Assembly (NCBI GenBank): GCA_004356985.1
Contig: SMXQ01000074.1
Coordinates: 1 to 55,972 of the forward strand
Direction: 5' to 3'
DNA from: Alphaproteobacteria bacterium
GTDB lineage: Bacteria; Pseudomonadota; Alphaproteobacteria; SMXQ01
Length of the DNA: 55,972 bases
Positions 20,993-31,072 of the stretch are shown here, piece after piece. Positions within the stretch are counted from its first letter, which is position 1, and every line of letters begins with the position of its first letter. The notes beneath the pieces are model-generated. The model made no database searches. It was not told the DNA's origin and was given only the letters and a program-made list of their open reading frames with translations. Both the position numbers and the translations under genes were made by a program.

Positions 20993-21472
20993 GTGAATCA
21001 TATTTATCAAGAGGTCATTTTCCTGGTTGAAAGGCTTCATCGCCAATTCCTGGAAGTGGTCAAGAGCGAATTGGAACGTTTGGATACCTCGGACATCAAC
21101 AATATCCAGGCTTTGATCCTGTTCAATGTCGGCGACGAGGAACTCACCGTGGGCGAACTGACCAACCGCGGCTATTACCTCGGTTCCAACGTTTCCTACA
21201 ACGTCAAGAAAATGGTGGAAAACGGGTATTTGATCCACCAACGCTCGACCCACGACCGGCGCTCCATCCGTGTCCGCCTGTCGGAAAAGGGGCTGGTCCT
21301 GTTTCATTCCCTGCGCGAGATGTTCGAGCGCCACATCGCCGATATCACCGAAGGGCCGATTACCGAGGAAGAACTCGGCGAAGCTTCCATGGCGCTGCGT
21401 CATATGGAGCAGTTCTGGACCCGGATACTGACCTTCGGCACGCGAACCCCGGCGAAGGCCTCGGCCGCCTAG
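20993..21472 (+). CDS. MarR-family winged-helix transcriptional regulator (LdtR-like)
   Basis: LDTSDINNIQALILFNVGDEELTVGELTNRGYYLGSNVSYNVKKMVENGYLIHQRSTHDRRSIRVRLSEKG. Confidence 0.88.
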   Translation: MNHIYQEVIFLVERLHRQFLEVVKSELERLDTSDINNIQALILFNVGDEELTVGELTNRGYYLGSNVSYNVKKMVENGYLIHQRSTHDRRSIRVRLSEKGLVLFHSLREMFERHIADITEGPITEEELGEASMALRHMEQFWTRILTFGTRTPAKASAA

Positions 21473-21514
21473 ATCGCCTTCCAACGATCCCTCTTCCCCG
21501 CCCGGCGGGGCATG

Positions 21515-21546
21515 CCGCGGCCCTTTCTCGGGCCGCGGTTTCTTTT
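21515..21546 (+). terminator. Rho-independent terminator downstream of the MarR gene
   Basis: ccgcggccc-tttctc-gggccgcgg perfect 9-bp stem followed by tttctttt. Confidence 0.8.
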
Positions 21547-21591
21547 GCCTGTCCCGTCCGCCACCGGGGGCGTTTCCAGAGCGAAAAAAAT

Positions 21592-24585
21592 CTAACCGGC
21601 CACCGCGTTCGATCGCCGGGCGGGGGACGTCATGCGGGCTTCGCCGGTGATCTCCTGGCGCAACTCTTCGAGAACCTTGGTGACCTCATGGACCAGGGTG
21701 ACGGTTCTTGGAACCAGGAATTGAACCAATTCCTTGTCCGCGTCGCGGGCGGCGAACTCCAACTGCTTGGCGTTTTCATGGAGCCCCCAGGCCCCGAAGC
21801 TGCCCGAGGTGCTCTTGAGATTATGCGCCCGTTCGATGAGGAATTCGTAATCCTCCTGTGCGGCCAGCCTCATGATGTGCTGGGCGCTGGCATGGGCCTC
21901 TGAGCAATAGGTTTGAATGAGCGCCGCCGCGCGCACCGGACCGACCGCGAGGATCAGGCCGTCCATGGTGTCCCGGGCCACGGTGCTTTCGGTGGCGGGA
22001 AGGGATTCGGGGGTGGTTGAATCCGTGTCGGCTGCGGCGGTCGCCAGGTTGGCCGGGACGCAGGATTGGGTCCGCCCCCAGCGTTCCAGTGCCTGGGCCA
22101 GCTTCGCGACATCGACAGGCTTCGCGAGATAATCGTCCATGCCCTTAGCGCGGCACACCTTGTCCTCGCCGTGCATGGCGTTGGCGGTCAGCGCGATGAT
22201 GGGGATACGGTTCTTGGGTGGCGGCAGTTTACGGATTTCGGCAGTCGCCTCGAAGCCGTCCATCTCCGGCATTTGCACGTCCATCAGCACGATATCGTAG
22301 GGCAGCCTTTTGACCGCGTCGACCGCCTCTTTGCCGTTGCCCGCGACTTCCGCGCGGTGCCCCATCTTGGTCAGCAGGGCGACGGCGAGCATCTGGTTGA
22401 CGTGATTGTCTTCGGCCACCAACACCCGTAACGGAGTCATCTTTCGCGTCGCCTTGGCGTCGATATCATTTTCCTCCGCCGTGGCCGCAAAGTCATTGTC
22501 GTCCGCTTGCGCCGTTGCCGTCCCGTCCAAGGCGGTCAATCGGCGGATGCAGCCGATCATCATCGCTTGATGCAGGGGTTTGTTCAGGCACTCGGTCACG
22601 CCCATGGCATTCATCATCTCCGCGCTCGGGCGCTGACCGGTGGTGACCATGAGAATGCAATGCGCGCCGTGTTCGAGCTCGGCATTGCGCCTGGTGATTT
22701 CGGCGTTGTTGGTCATGGCGAGGTGGTGGTCCAAGAGGGCGATGTCGAAGCGGGTTTGGCCGGAATCGGGCCGCAAGGCCGCCAGTGCGCCGGGGGCGTC
22801 GGCGACGGCGGTGACCATGGCGCCGCGGTCGCGCAGCTGGCGTTCGAGGGCATCCCGGCCATGGTCAAGGGGGGCGGCGATGAGAATGGCGATGCCGGCC
22901 AGGATTTTTTCGGGGTTGGGGATCGAAGGTGTGTCGGCTTCGGCGAAGCCCAAGGGGACCTGGAACCAGAAACGGCTGCCTTTTTCGGGGTTGCTGGTGA
23001 CGCCGATGTCGCCCTCCATCAGGGTCGTCAGCTTTTTACAGATGGCCAGGCCCAGTCCGGTGCCGCCATAGCGCCGCGAGGTCGATGAATCGGCCTGGGT
23101 GAAGCGGTCGAACAACCGGGACTGGATCTCTTCGGAAATGCCGATGCCGCTGTCGATGACCTCGAATTGCAGCACCATGCCGTCATCCATCTGGCAGATG
23201 ATTTTGGCTTCGATGGTGACGGCGCCTTCGGCGGTGAACTTCACGGCGTTACCCACCAGGTTGATGAGTATTTGACGGAGGCGGCCGGGATCGCCACGCA
23301 GCAGCGGCGGCAGGGCGGGCGGGACGTAGCTGCCCAGGGACAGGTCCTTGAGATTGGCTTTGGGCGCAAGCAGGTCCAGCACGCTTTCGATCAGGTTGGC
23401 CGGATCGAAGGCGATGTCCTCGAGTTCCAGCCGGTTCGCTTCCAGTTTGGAGAAGTCGAGAATGTCGTTGATGATGGTGAGCAGTGCCCCGGCGGATTCG
23501 CGGATGGATTCCGCGTAGACCTGTTGATCGTTGTCGAGCTTGGTATCCAGAAGCATCCCGGTCATGCCGATGACACCGTTCATGGGGGTGCGGATTTCAT
23601 GGCTCATGGTGGCCAGGAATTCGGATTTGACGATGCTGGCATTCTCCGCTTCGTCGCGGGCCTCGGCCAGGTCCTCGGCGAATTGGCCGAGTTCGACGCC
23701 CTGATTTTCGAGGCGTGCGTGGGCGTATTCCATTTGCACCACCCGGTCCTGCAGTTCCTTCTCGACCTGTTTCATGCGGGTGATGTCGGTGCGGACCCCC
23801 ACATAGGCGCCATCGGGCGTGCGCTTTTCCGAAACCTGGATCCATCGTCCGTCCGCGAGCTCCACCTCGAAGGGGCCGGTGGGATTACGATGCTGCGCCA
23901 AACGTCGCTTTATCCACTTCTCGGGGTCGGCGACGGCGTCCGGAGGCGGCGCCTTGGTGATGGCGGCGCGCAGGATATCCTCGAAACGCACGCCCGTGAC
24001 GATGGCGTCCCGGACATCGGTGAAGATGGTCTTGTACTTATCGTTACAAAGCACCATCCGATCGTCGTTGTCGAACAGCACGAAACCTTCGGAGATCGAC
24101 TCGATTGCCTCGGTGAGCTGGGTGCGGGCCCGGGACAGTTCCTCCACCGCGATGCGGTGGGCCTTGGCGTCCTTATTCTCGGCGGCATGGGCCTCATTCT
24201 CGGCGGCATGGGCCTCGGCAAGCCGGATTGTCCGCCGCTTGGCATTCACCGCGTAGGTGGCGAAGATGACGACCATGGAAAGGCCGCTGGCGAAGCTGAG
24301 CAAACCGTGGAGTTGGCGTGGGCCGAGGTGATAGTTTTCCATCATGTGGTCCAGCGATTGGCCCAAGGTGTGCTCGTCCAGGACCCATATCAAGGCGGTG
24401 GTAGCGGCCGCCACGGCCACACCCGAAAGGATCGCCCAGGCAAGCGACCGGAAGCTTCCCAAGCCGGTTGGCGCCAAACCGGTCGGCGCCAATCCCGTGG
24501 GCTTGCGCCCGTCGGGGTGGGCGCGATCACCTTTGGGCGGCTCGGTCGTTTTGGCAGTGGCGGTCATTTCACGCGGTTTCCCCAT
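21592..24585 (-). CDS. Hybrid sensor histidine kinase with PAS-like domain, two receiver modules and C-terminal Hpt
   Basis: Two N-terminal TMs; His[24 protein letters not shown]; HATPase [15 protein letters not shown]2 [16 protein letters not shown]; Hpt [14 protein letters not shown]. Confidence 0.93.
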   Translation of the reverse strand: MGKPREMTATAKTTEPPKGDRAHPDGRKPTGLAPTGLAPTGLGSFRSLAWAILSGVAVAAATTALIWVLDEHTLGQSLDHMMENYHLGPRQLHGLLSFASGLSMVVIFATYAVNAKRRTIRLAEAHAAENEAHAAENKDAKAHRIAVEELSRARTQLTEAIESISEGFVLFDNDDRMVLCNDKYKTIFTDVRDAIVTGVRFEDILRAAITKAPPPDAVADPEKWIKRRLAQHRNPTGPFEVELADGRWIQVSEKRTPDGAYVGVRTDITRMKQVEKELQDRVVQMEYAHARLENQGVELGQFAEDLAEARDEAENASIVKSEFLATMSHEIRTPMNGVIGMTGMLLDTKLDNDQQVYAESIRESAGALLTIINDILDFSKLEANRLELEDIAFDPANLIESVLDLLAPKANLKDLSLGSYVPPALPPLLRGDPGRLRQILINLVGNAVKFTAEGAVTIEAKIICQMDDGMVLQFEVIDSGIGISEEIQSRLFDRFTQADSSTSRRYGGTGLGLAICKKLTTLMEGDIGVTSNPEKGSRFWFQVPLGFAEADTPSIPNPEKILAGIAILIAAPLDHGRDALERQLRDRGAMVTAVADAPGALAALRPDSGQTRFDIALLDHHLAMTNNAEITRRNAELEHGAHCILMVTTGQRPSAEMMNAMGVTECLNKPLHQAMMIGCIRRLTALDGTATAQADDNDFAATAEENDIDAKATRKMTPLRVLVAEDNHVNQMLAVALLTKMGHRAEVAGNGKEAVDAVKRLPYDIVLMDVQMPEMDGFEATAEIRKLPPPKNRIPIIALTANAMHGEDKVCRAKGMDDYLAKPVDVAKLAQALERWGRTQSCVPANLATAAADTDSTTPESLPATESTVARDTMDGLILAVGPVRAAALIQTYCSEAHASAQHIMRLAAQEDYEFLIERAHNLKSTSGSFGAWGLHENAKQLEFAARDADKELVQFLVPRTVTLVHEVTKVLEELRQEITGEARMTSPARRSNAVAG

Positions 24586-24738
24586 GATGATAGTAAATTA
24601 TACATAGGTCTAAACTATTATTATGAATCACCGGTTAGTAAAACGTTAATCGCAAGGGGGGGCGCTGGCACCACCATCCACTTTCCTTTAGACTTGATGT
24701 TATTCGACTGGCCAGGGAACGGGTTGCTCGCGGGGCGC

Positions 24739-24975
24739 ATGGAGAAATCCACGGAAATTGAAGGGGTGATCGTGGAATTTTACCGGGTCGGCAATGCCGT
24801 CAAGGTCTCCGCGGTGGATACCAGGACTTTTCTCGAAGTCTCCATCGTCGCATCGCCCCACTGCTCCGAACAAGAGATGACGGACACGGTCCTGCGCAAG
24901 CTCGCCTACGTTCAGGAAAAAAAGCTCGGGCAGGAAAAAAAGCTCGGGCAGGAAAAAAAGCGCGGGCAGGAATAA
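24739..24975 (+). CDS. Small conserved-type protein (possible DUF6898) with C-terminal KLGQEK repeats
   Basis: MEKSTEIEGVIVEFYRVGNAVKVSAVDTRTFLEVSIVAS...LRKLAYVQEKKLGQEKKLGQEKKRGQE; in-frame ATG 24739. Confidence 0.65.
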   Translation: MEKSTEIEGVIVEFYRVGNAVKVSAVDTRTFLEVSIVASPHCSEQEMTDTVLRKLAYVQEKKLGQEKKLGQEKKRGQE

Positions 24976-24984
24976 AGGCGCGGG
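24913..24984 (+). repeat. 18-bp tandem repeat, four copies (last degenerate and containing the stop codon)
   Basis: caggaaaaaaagctcggg x2, caggaaaaaaagcgcggg, caggaataaaggcgcggg. Confidence 0.95.
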
Positions 24985-25045
24985 CGCCAGGAGCCGCCGG
25001 TGGAACGTTGACAGGGTACTTAGGGGCGGCCGGGTAGGCGTTTAG

Positions 25046-25960
25046 ATGGAATATTTCCTCCAGCAACTGATCAACGGCCTCACCTTGGGCGCGGTCTATG
25101 GGTTGATCGCCATCGGCTACACCATGGTTTACGGCATCATCGGCATGATCAATTTCGCCCATGGCGAGATCTACATGATCGGTTCCTTCATCGCCCTGAT
25201 CTGCTTCACCATCCTGGGCCTGACCGGGGTCGCCTCGGTGCCGCTGGCGATCCTGGTGGTGCTCGTGGTGACGGTTTTGTTCACCGCCGCCTACGGCTGG
25301 GCCGTGGAACGCCTCGCCTACCGGCCGCTGCGGGGATCGTTCCGGCTGGCGCCCCTGATTTCCGCCATCGGCATGGCGATCTTTCTTCAGAATTACGTGC
25401 AGCTGCTTCAGGGCGCCCGGGTCAAGGCCATGGCGCCCATGGTCACGGGCGGCTTCGTGGTGACCGAAAAGGCCGGTTTCCAGGTGACCCTCAGTTACAT
25501 GCAGATCACCATCATGGCGCTGACGGTGGTCCTCATGGCGGGGTTCTCCCTGGTCATTTCACGGACCGCCTTGGGGCGCGCCCAGCGGGCCTGCGAACAG
25601 GATCAGAAGATGGCGGCCCTGTCGGGGATCGACGTCGACCGCACGGTTTCCCTGACCTTCCTCCTGGGCGCCGGGCTGGCCGCCGTCGCCGGGGTGATGA
25701 CGACCCTGCACTACGGGGTGATCGATTTCTACATCGGTTTCCTGGTCGGGCTCAAGGCCTTCACCGCGGCCGTGTTGGGCGGCATCGGGTCGCTGCCGGG
25801 GGCCATGCTGGGCGGCATCCTGATCGGCCTGGTGGAGGCGTTCTGGGCGGCCTATTTCGCCGCCGAGTATAAGGACGTGGCGGCCTTTTCCATTCTGGTG
25901 CTGGTCTTGATCTTTCGCCCGACGGGCCTGATGGGCAGGCCCGAGGTGGAAAAAGTCTAG
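25046..25960 (+). CDS. livH: Branched-chain amino acid ABC transporter permease (LivH-type)
   Basis: [42 protein letters not shown]. Confidence 0.93.
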   Translation: MEYFLQQLINGLTLGAVYGLIAIGYTMVYGIIGMINFAHGEIYMIGSFIALICFTILGLTGVASVPLAILVVLVVTVLFTAAYGWAVERLAYRPLRGSFRLAPLISAIGMAIFLQNYVQLLQGARVKAMAPMVTGGFVVTEKAGFQVTLSYMQITIMALTVVLMAGFSLVISRTALGRAQRACEQDQKMAALSGIDVDRTVSLTFLLGAGLAAVAGVMTTLHYGVIDFYIGFLVGLKAFTAAVLGGIGSLPGAMLGGILIGLVEAFWAAYFAAEYKDVAAFSILVLVLIFRPTGLMGRPEVEKV

Positions 25961-25962
25961 CC

Positions 25963-27288
25963 GTGACCACCGTGGACCTGGGGGATCGCTTCGGCGGCGA
26001 CGGCGTCCAGTGGGGGGCGATTCTCAAGGATGCAGGCATGGCCGCCCTGGTGGCCTTGGTTCTCACCCTGCTGTTGTTCGGCGTGCGGCTGTCCGACGGC
26101 GGCGGCGGCGGGCTTCAGTTCCGTCCCTGGTGGGTGGTGATCGCGGTGGCCTCCGTGTTTGCCGGCCGTGGGGCCGTGGCCCTGTGGATCGGCACCAGAA
26201 AACCGGCATCGGCTGCCGCGCTCCCCTGGTTCGACCGCGCCCTCGCCCGGCTTTCCCAACACAAGAGGTTGTTGTTTGCCGGTTTCTTCCTGGCGGTGGC
26301 GATCCTGCCCCTGTTGCCGGTCGCCGACCGGCGGATGGTGGACCTGGCGACCCTGGTGATGATTTACGTCATGCTGGGTTGGGGGCTCAACATCGTCGTC
26401 GGCCTGGCCGGCTTGCTCGATCTCGGGTACGTGGCATTTTACGCGGTGGGGGCGTATTCCTACACCTTGCTGGCGATCCATTTCGATTTGAGCTTCTGGG
26501 CGTGCCTGCCGCTGGCTGGCGCCATCGCCGCCCTGTTCGGAGTCCTTCTGGGGTTTCCGGTGCTCAGGCTCAGGGGCGACTACCTCGCCATCGTGACCCT
26601 CGGCTTCGGCGAGATGGTTCGCATCATCTTAATCAACTGGTCGGATTTGACGGGCGGCTCCGAAGGCATCACGGGGATCGCCGTGCCCACCTTCTTCGGC
26701 CTCCGTTTCACGCCCACCCCCGCCGCCGGGGAAACCGCGTTCCACCAGTTCTTCGCCATTCCCTTCGCCGGCATCCACAAGCTGATCTTTCTTTACTACA
26801 TCATCCTTGTGCTGGCGCTGTTGACCCACCTCTTTTCCGAGCGCATGCGCGGGCTTCCCCTGGGACGCGCCTGGGAGGCGCTGCGCGAGGATGAAATCGC
26901 CAGCCGGTCGCTGGGCCTCAATCCGGTCCTCGTCAAACTGTCGGCTTTCGGGATCGGCGCCATGTTCGCCGGTTTCGCGGGCTCTTTTTTCGCCACCCGC
27001 CAAGGGTTCATCAACCCGTCGTCATTCACCTTCATCGAATCGGCGATCATCCTCGCCATCGTCGTGCTGGGCGGCATGGGCAGCCAGGTCGGCGTCATCT
27101 GCGCCGCCATGGTCCTGATCCTGCTGCCCGAACTGGCCCGGGATTTCGCGGAATTCCGCATGCTGTTGTTCGGCGGAGCCATGGTGGCGATCATGGTGTG
27201 GCGGCCGCGCGGGCTTCTCGCCCATCGGGTGCCGAGCGTGCGCCTGGGTCCGGAGCCGCCCGGGGCCCGGCGGGGCGGTCCCCCATGA
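25963..27288 (+). CDS. livM: Branched-chain amino acid ABC transporter permease (LivM-type)
   Basis: [52 protein letters not shown] start. Confidence 0.93.
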   Translation: MTTVDLGDRFGGDGVQWGAILKDAGMAALVALVLTLLLFGVRLSDGGGGGLQFRPWWVVIAVASVFAGRGAVALWIGTRKPASAAALPWFDRALARLSQHKRLLFAGFFLAVAILPLLPVADRRMVDLATLVMIYVMLGWGLNIVVGLAGLLDLGYVAFYAVGAYSYTLLAIHFDLSFWACLPLAGAIAALFGVLLGFPVLRLRGDYLAIVTLGFGEMVRIILINWSDLTGGSEGITGIAVPTFFGLRFTPTPAAGETAFHQFFAIPFAGIHKLIFLYYIILVLALLTHLFSERMRGLPLGRAWEALREDEIASRSLGLNPVLVKLSAFGIGAMFAGFAGSFFATRQGFINPSSFTFIESAIILAIVVLGGMGSQVGVICAAMVLILLPELARDFAEFRMLLFGGAMVAIMVWRPRGLLAHRVPSVRLGPEPPGARRGGPP

Positions 27289-28157
27289 GCGCGCTTGGCC
27301 AACCCGATGCAATGGTGCCGGCGATGCTCGAGGTCGCCCATCTTTCCATGCATTTCGAGGGCATTACCGCCATCGACGACGTTTCGTTCAGCGCCCGGCG
27401 GGGGGAAATCACCGGCATCATCGGTCCCAACGGCGCCGGCAAAACCACCGTCTTCAACTGCATCACCGGTTTCTACCGGCCCAGTGTCGGGCGCATCGCC
27501 CTCGACCACGAAGGGGGCCGGTTCCTGCTGGAGCGCATGGAGGGCTTCCGCATCGCCCGGGACGCGGGGGTCGCCCGCACCTTCCAGAATATCCGCCTGT
27601 TCCCGCGCATGACGGTGCTGGAAAATCTGCTGGTCGCCCAGCACGTGAAGCTGATGCGCGCCTCGGTCTTTTCCATCGCCGGTTTGCTGGGCCTAAGGCG
27701 GTTCCGCGAGGCCGAGGCCGCGGCCATCGAGGTGGCCCGCGGCTGGCTCGATCGACTGGGGCTCCTCATGGCCGCCGACCGCGAGGCGGGGACCCTGCCC
27801 CATGGCCAGCAGCGCAAGATCGAAATTGCCCGGGCCATGTGCTCGGAGCCGAAGCTGCTTTGCCTCGACGAACCGGCGGCCGGCCTCAACCCCCGTGAAA
27901 CCGCGGAACTCAACAAGTTGTTGCTGGACATCCGCGAAGACTACGGTGTCGGCATCCTGTTGATCGAGCACGACATGGCCGTGGTCATGGGCATATCGGA
28001 CCGGATCATCGTGCTGGATCACGGGGCCAAGATCAGCGACGGCACCCCGGGCGAGGTGCGCAACGATCCCGCGGTGATCCGGGCCTATCTGGGGGAAGAG
28101 GACGATCCGCCCGCGCCAAGCGTTCCCGGGCCGCCCCCCGGCGGCGGGCGCCCATGA
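27285..28157 (+). CDS. livG: Branched-chain amino acid ABC transporter ATP-binding protein (LivG-type)
   Basis: Walker [25 protein letters not shown]-type motif [32 protein letters not shown]. Confidence 0.93.
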   Translation: MSALGQPDAMVPAMLEVAHLSMHFEGITAIDDVSFSARRGEITGIIGPNGAGKTTVFNCITGFYRPSVGRIALDHEGGRFLLERMEGFRIARDAGVARTFQNIRLFPRMTVLENLLVAQHVKLMRASVFSIAGLLGLRRFREAEAAAIEVARGWLDRLGLLMAADREAGTLPHGQQRKIEIARAMCSEPKLLCLDEPAAGLNPRETAELNKLLLDIREDYGVGILLIEHDMAVVMGISDRIIVLDHGAKISDGTPGEVRNDPAVIRAYLGEEDDPPAPSVPGPPPGGGRP

Positions 28158-28891
28158 GCGCGGGCGCGGCGGAACCGCTTTTGGCCGTGCGCGGCATAGC
28201 CGCCTATTACGGCGCGATCCAGGCGCTTTCGGGGATCGATCTCGAGGTGCGGGAAGGGGAAATCGTCACCTTGATCGGCGCCAACGGGGCCGGCAAGTCG
28301 ACCCTGCTGATGACCATTTGTGGCAACCCGCGCGGGCGCGGCGGGCGCATTGTGTTCGATGGCCGGGACATCACCGCCCTGCCCACCCACGCCATCGCCA
28401 GGCTGGGCATCGCCCATGTGCCGGAAGGCCGCCGCATCTTTCCCCACATGACGGTCATGGAGAACCTCCAGATCGGCGCGGTCTGCGCCGCCGAGCAAGA
28501 TTTCGAGGGGGACCTTGATTACGTGTTCGCGCTGTTCCCGATTCTCGACGAACGGCGGCATCAGCGCGGGGGGACCCTGTCGGGGGGCGAACAGCAGATG
28601 TTGGCCATCGGCCGGGCGCTCATGAGCCGGCCCCGGCTCTTGCTGTTGGATGAACCGTCGCTCGGCTTGGCGCCCCTGGTGGTGCGCCACATCTTCGAGG
28701 TCATCGCCGAAATCAACGCCGAGCGCGACATGACGGTCTTCCTGGTCGAGCAAAACGCCTATCGTGCCCTCGGCCTTGCCGACCGTGCCTATGTCATGGC
28801 CAACGGCGAGATCCGCATGGAAGGCACCGGGGAGGAACTGCTCGCCGACGCGGATATCCGCGCCGCCTATCTGGAAGGGGGGCACGGGTGA
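28154..28891 (+). CDS. livF: Branched-chain amino acid ABC transporter ATP-binding protein (LivF-type)
   Basis: GANGAGKSTLLMTICG; HVPEGRRIFPHMTVMENL; LSGGEQQMLAIGRALMSRPRLLLLDEPSLGLAP. Confidence 0.94.
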   Translation: MSAGAAEPLLAVRGIAAYYGAIQALSGIDLEVREGEIVTLIGANGAGKSTLLMTICGNPRGRGGRIVFDGRDITALPTHAIARLGIAHVPEGRRIFPHMTVMENLQIGAVCAAEQDFEGDLDYVFALFPILDERRHQRGGTLSGGEQQMLAIGRALMSRPRLLLLDEPSLGLAPLVVRHIFEVIAEINAERDMTVFLVEQNAYRALGLADRAYVMANGEIRMEGTGEELLADADIRAAYLEGGHG

Positions 28892-29220
28892 CGGTGATCG
28901 CCGATTGGCCGGTATTCGTCGGCCTGACCGTCGGCATCTTCGGTGCCGCCGCCTGGCTTACCGGGGCGGCCCTGGCCGCCACTTGGCGGCCCTATCGGCA
29001 GCTGCTGGGCTATGCCTTGTTGCTGGCGCTCTTCGACCGTTTCCTCAGCTGGGGACTGTTCGGCGCGCCGCTCACCTCCGGGGCCGATTTTCTCCGCGAT
29101 TTCGCGGCCATCGCCGCCATCGGCCTGCTGGCGTGGCGCCTGGGCCAGGTCCGGCGCATGGTCGGCCAGTATCCCTGGCTTTACGAGAAGGCGGGGCCCT
29201 TGAATTGGCGCCAGCGGTAG
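28888..29220 (+). CDS. Small membrane protein translationally coupled to livF
   Basis: 110 aa, several hydrophobic segments; GTG start overlaps livF stop. Confidence 0.7.
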   Translation: MTVIADWPVFVGLTVGIFGAAAWLTGAALAATWRPYRQLLGYALLLALFDRFLSWGLFGAPLTSGADFLRDFAAIAAIGLLAWRLGQVRRMVGQYPWLYEKAGPLNWRQR

Positions 29221-29234
29221 GTGAATGATCCAGT

Positions 29235-29266
29235 CAAATGGTTCAATTGGGCCAAATGGTTCAATT
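29235..29266. repeat. 14-bp direct repeat (caaatggttcaatt) with 18-bp period upstream of the substrate-binding protein gene
   Basis: Two exact copies at 29235-29248 and 29253-29266. Confidence 0.8.
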
Positions 29267-29329
29267 TAGCCGGCTAGTGCATTACTCTTTCACCGGGACC
29301 AATGACAAGATCGCGCCAGGGGGCACGCC

Positions 29330-30454
29330 ATGAACGCTAGATCAGTCACCATTCTGTCCGCCTTGATGGCTATTGGGTTCGCTCTTTCGGGGTGCGATTC
29401 CAAAACCGGCGAATCCCAATTCATCGTCATCGCCACGGCGGGGCCCATGACCGGGCAGTACGCGACCTTCGGCGAGCAGATGCGCCTCGGCGCCCAACAG
29501 GCGGTCAAGGACATCAACGCCGCGGGCGGGGTGCTGGGCAAGCAACTGAAGCTCGAGATCGGCGACGACCAATGCGACCCCAAGCAGGCCGTGGCGGTGG
29601 CCAACCAGATGGTCAACAAGGGCGTGAAATTCATGGCTGGGCATTTCTGCTCGGGCTCCTCCATCCCCGCCAGCCTGGTCTACCAGGAGGAAAACATTCT
29701 CATGATCTCGCCGGGCTCGACCAATCCGAAGTTGACCGAGCGCGGCATGTCCAACGTGTTCCGGGTGTGCGGACGCGACGACCAGCAGGGCCAGGTCGCC
29801 GGTGACTTCATCGCCGACCATTTCAAGGACAAGCGGATCGCCGTGGTGCATGACAAACAGGCCTATTCCCAGGGTTTGGCCGAAGAGACCATGAAACAGC
29901 TGAAGAAACGGGGCATCACCCTGGCCATGACCGGAACCGTGACGCCCAAGGAAAAGGACTATTCGGCGATCGTCACCAGGCTCAAGAAAAACCGCATCGA
30001 CATTCTCTTCTATGGCGGCTACCACGCCGAGGCCGGTTTGATCGTGCGCCAGATGCGCGAACAGGGGCTGACCACCCGCCTGGTGTCCGGCGATGCCCTG
30101 GTGACCCAGGAATTCTGGAACATCACCGGCAAACTGGGCGAGGGGACGCTGATGACCTTCAGCCCGGACCCCCGCAAGAACCCCAAGGTCGCGCCCCTGG
30201 TGGCCAAATTCAAGGCGCAGGGGTATTCGGCCGAGGGCTATACCCTCTATACCTATGCCGCCATCCAGGTGTTCGCCCAAGCGGCGGAACGCGCCGGCGG
30301 GACCGACGCCGCCAAATTGCGGGCGGAGCTCCACGGCGCCAAGTTCGACACCGTGCTGGGCTCCATCGGCTTCGACGCCAAAGGCGACGTGTCGGCGCCG
30401 GGCTACGTTTTCTATGAATGGAAGAACGGCACCTACGATTACGCCGATTTCTGA
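29330..30454 (+). CDS. Branched-chain amino acid ABC transporter substrate-binding protein with lipobox-like LSGC
   Basis: IATAGPMTGQYATFGEQMRLGAQQAVKDINAAGGVLGKQLKLEIGDDQCDPKQAVAVANQMV. Confidence 0.92.
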   Translation: MNARSVTILSALMAIGFALSGCDSKTGESQFIVIATAGPMTGQYATFGEQMRLGAQQAVKDINAAGGVLGKQLKLEIGDDQCDPKQAVAVANQMVNKGVKFMAGHFCSGSSIPASLVYQEENILMISPGSTNPKLTERGMSNVFRVCGRDDQQGQVAGDFIADHFKDKRIAVVHDKQAYSQGLAEETMKQLKKRGITLAMTGTVTPKEKDYSAIVTRLKKNRIDILFYGGYHAEAGLIVRQMREQGLTTRLVSGDALVTQEFWNITGKLGEGTLMTFSPDPRKNPKVAPLVAKFKAQGYSAEGYTLYTYAAIQVFAQAAERAGGTDAAKLRAELHGAKFDTVLGSIGFDAKGDVSAPGYVFYEWKNGTYDYADF

Positions 30455-30592
30455 TCGGCCGTCCCGGGGCATCGCCGTTATCTTCGGCAGTCCTTGTGGC
30501 GGGGTGGCGTGGCCCCCCGACATATGGTAATGAAGCCGGTCGAATTTCCCGCCGCCGAATGACCCGCGGCGGGCCGTCCGAAGGGAAAGGCC

Positions 30593-31027
30593 GTGCCCTC
30601 AGAAACCATCGCCATCGCCTCCGATCACGGTGCGCTCGAACTCAAGAATGCGCTCACGGAAGATCTGGAACGCCGTGGGTTTTCCGTCCTCGACCTGGGG
30701 ACCGACGGGCCCGATGCGGTGGATTATCCGGATTTTGCCGACGCCCTCGCCTCGGCGATCCGCGAGGGCCGCGCGGCCCGGGGGGTATTGCTGTGCGGAT
30801 CGGGGATCGGCATGAGCATCGCCGCCAACCGTCACCGCGAGATTCGCGCGGCCCTGGTCCATGACAACCTGGCCGCCCGGATCGCCCGCCGGCACAACGA
30901 CGCCAACGTCCTGGTGATGGGTGGCAGGTTCATCGGCATGGAGGTGGCCAAGGACTGCCTGGCCGCCTTTCTCGATACCGAATTCGAAGGCGGCCGCCAT
31001 GCCCGGCGCGTCGCCAAGCTGTCTTGA
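30593..31027 (+). CDS. rpiB: Ribose-5-phosphate isomerase B
   Basis: IAIASDHGALELKNAL; GVLLCGSGIGMSIAANRHREIRAALVHD; RRHNDANVLVMGGRFIG; GTG start. Confidence 0.94.
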   Translation: MPSETIAIASDHGALELKNALTEDLERRGFSVLDLGTDGPDAVDYPDFADALASAIREGRAARGVLLCGSGIGMSIAANRHREIRAALVHDNLAARIARRHNDANVLVMGGRFIGMEVAKDCLAAFLDTEFEGGRHARRVAKLS

Positions 31028-31072
31028 CAGACGGGCCGCCGGATGGGCCCGCAGGGTGAGGAATTTGTGACC

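Noticed and set aside
23167-24738. Upstream part of the 602-aa plus-strand ORF
   Set aside because: Antisense to the hybrid kinase; only the 3' end (24739-24975) is believed coding.
24913-24984. 18-bp repeats as a CRISPR-like array
   Set aside because: Contiguous tandem copies without spacers, lying in a coding sequence.
31028-31072. Glycine riboswitch upstream of glyA
   Set aside because: Only ~45 bp between rpiB and glyA, too short for the aptamer.
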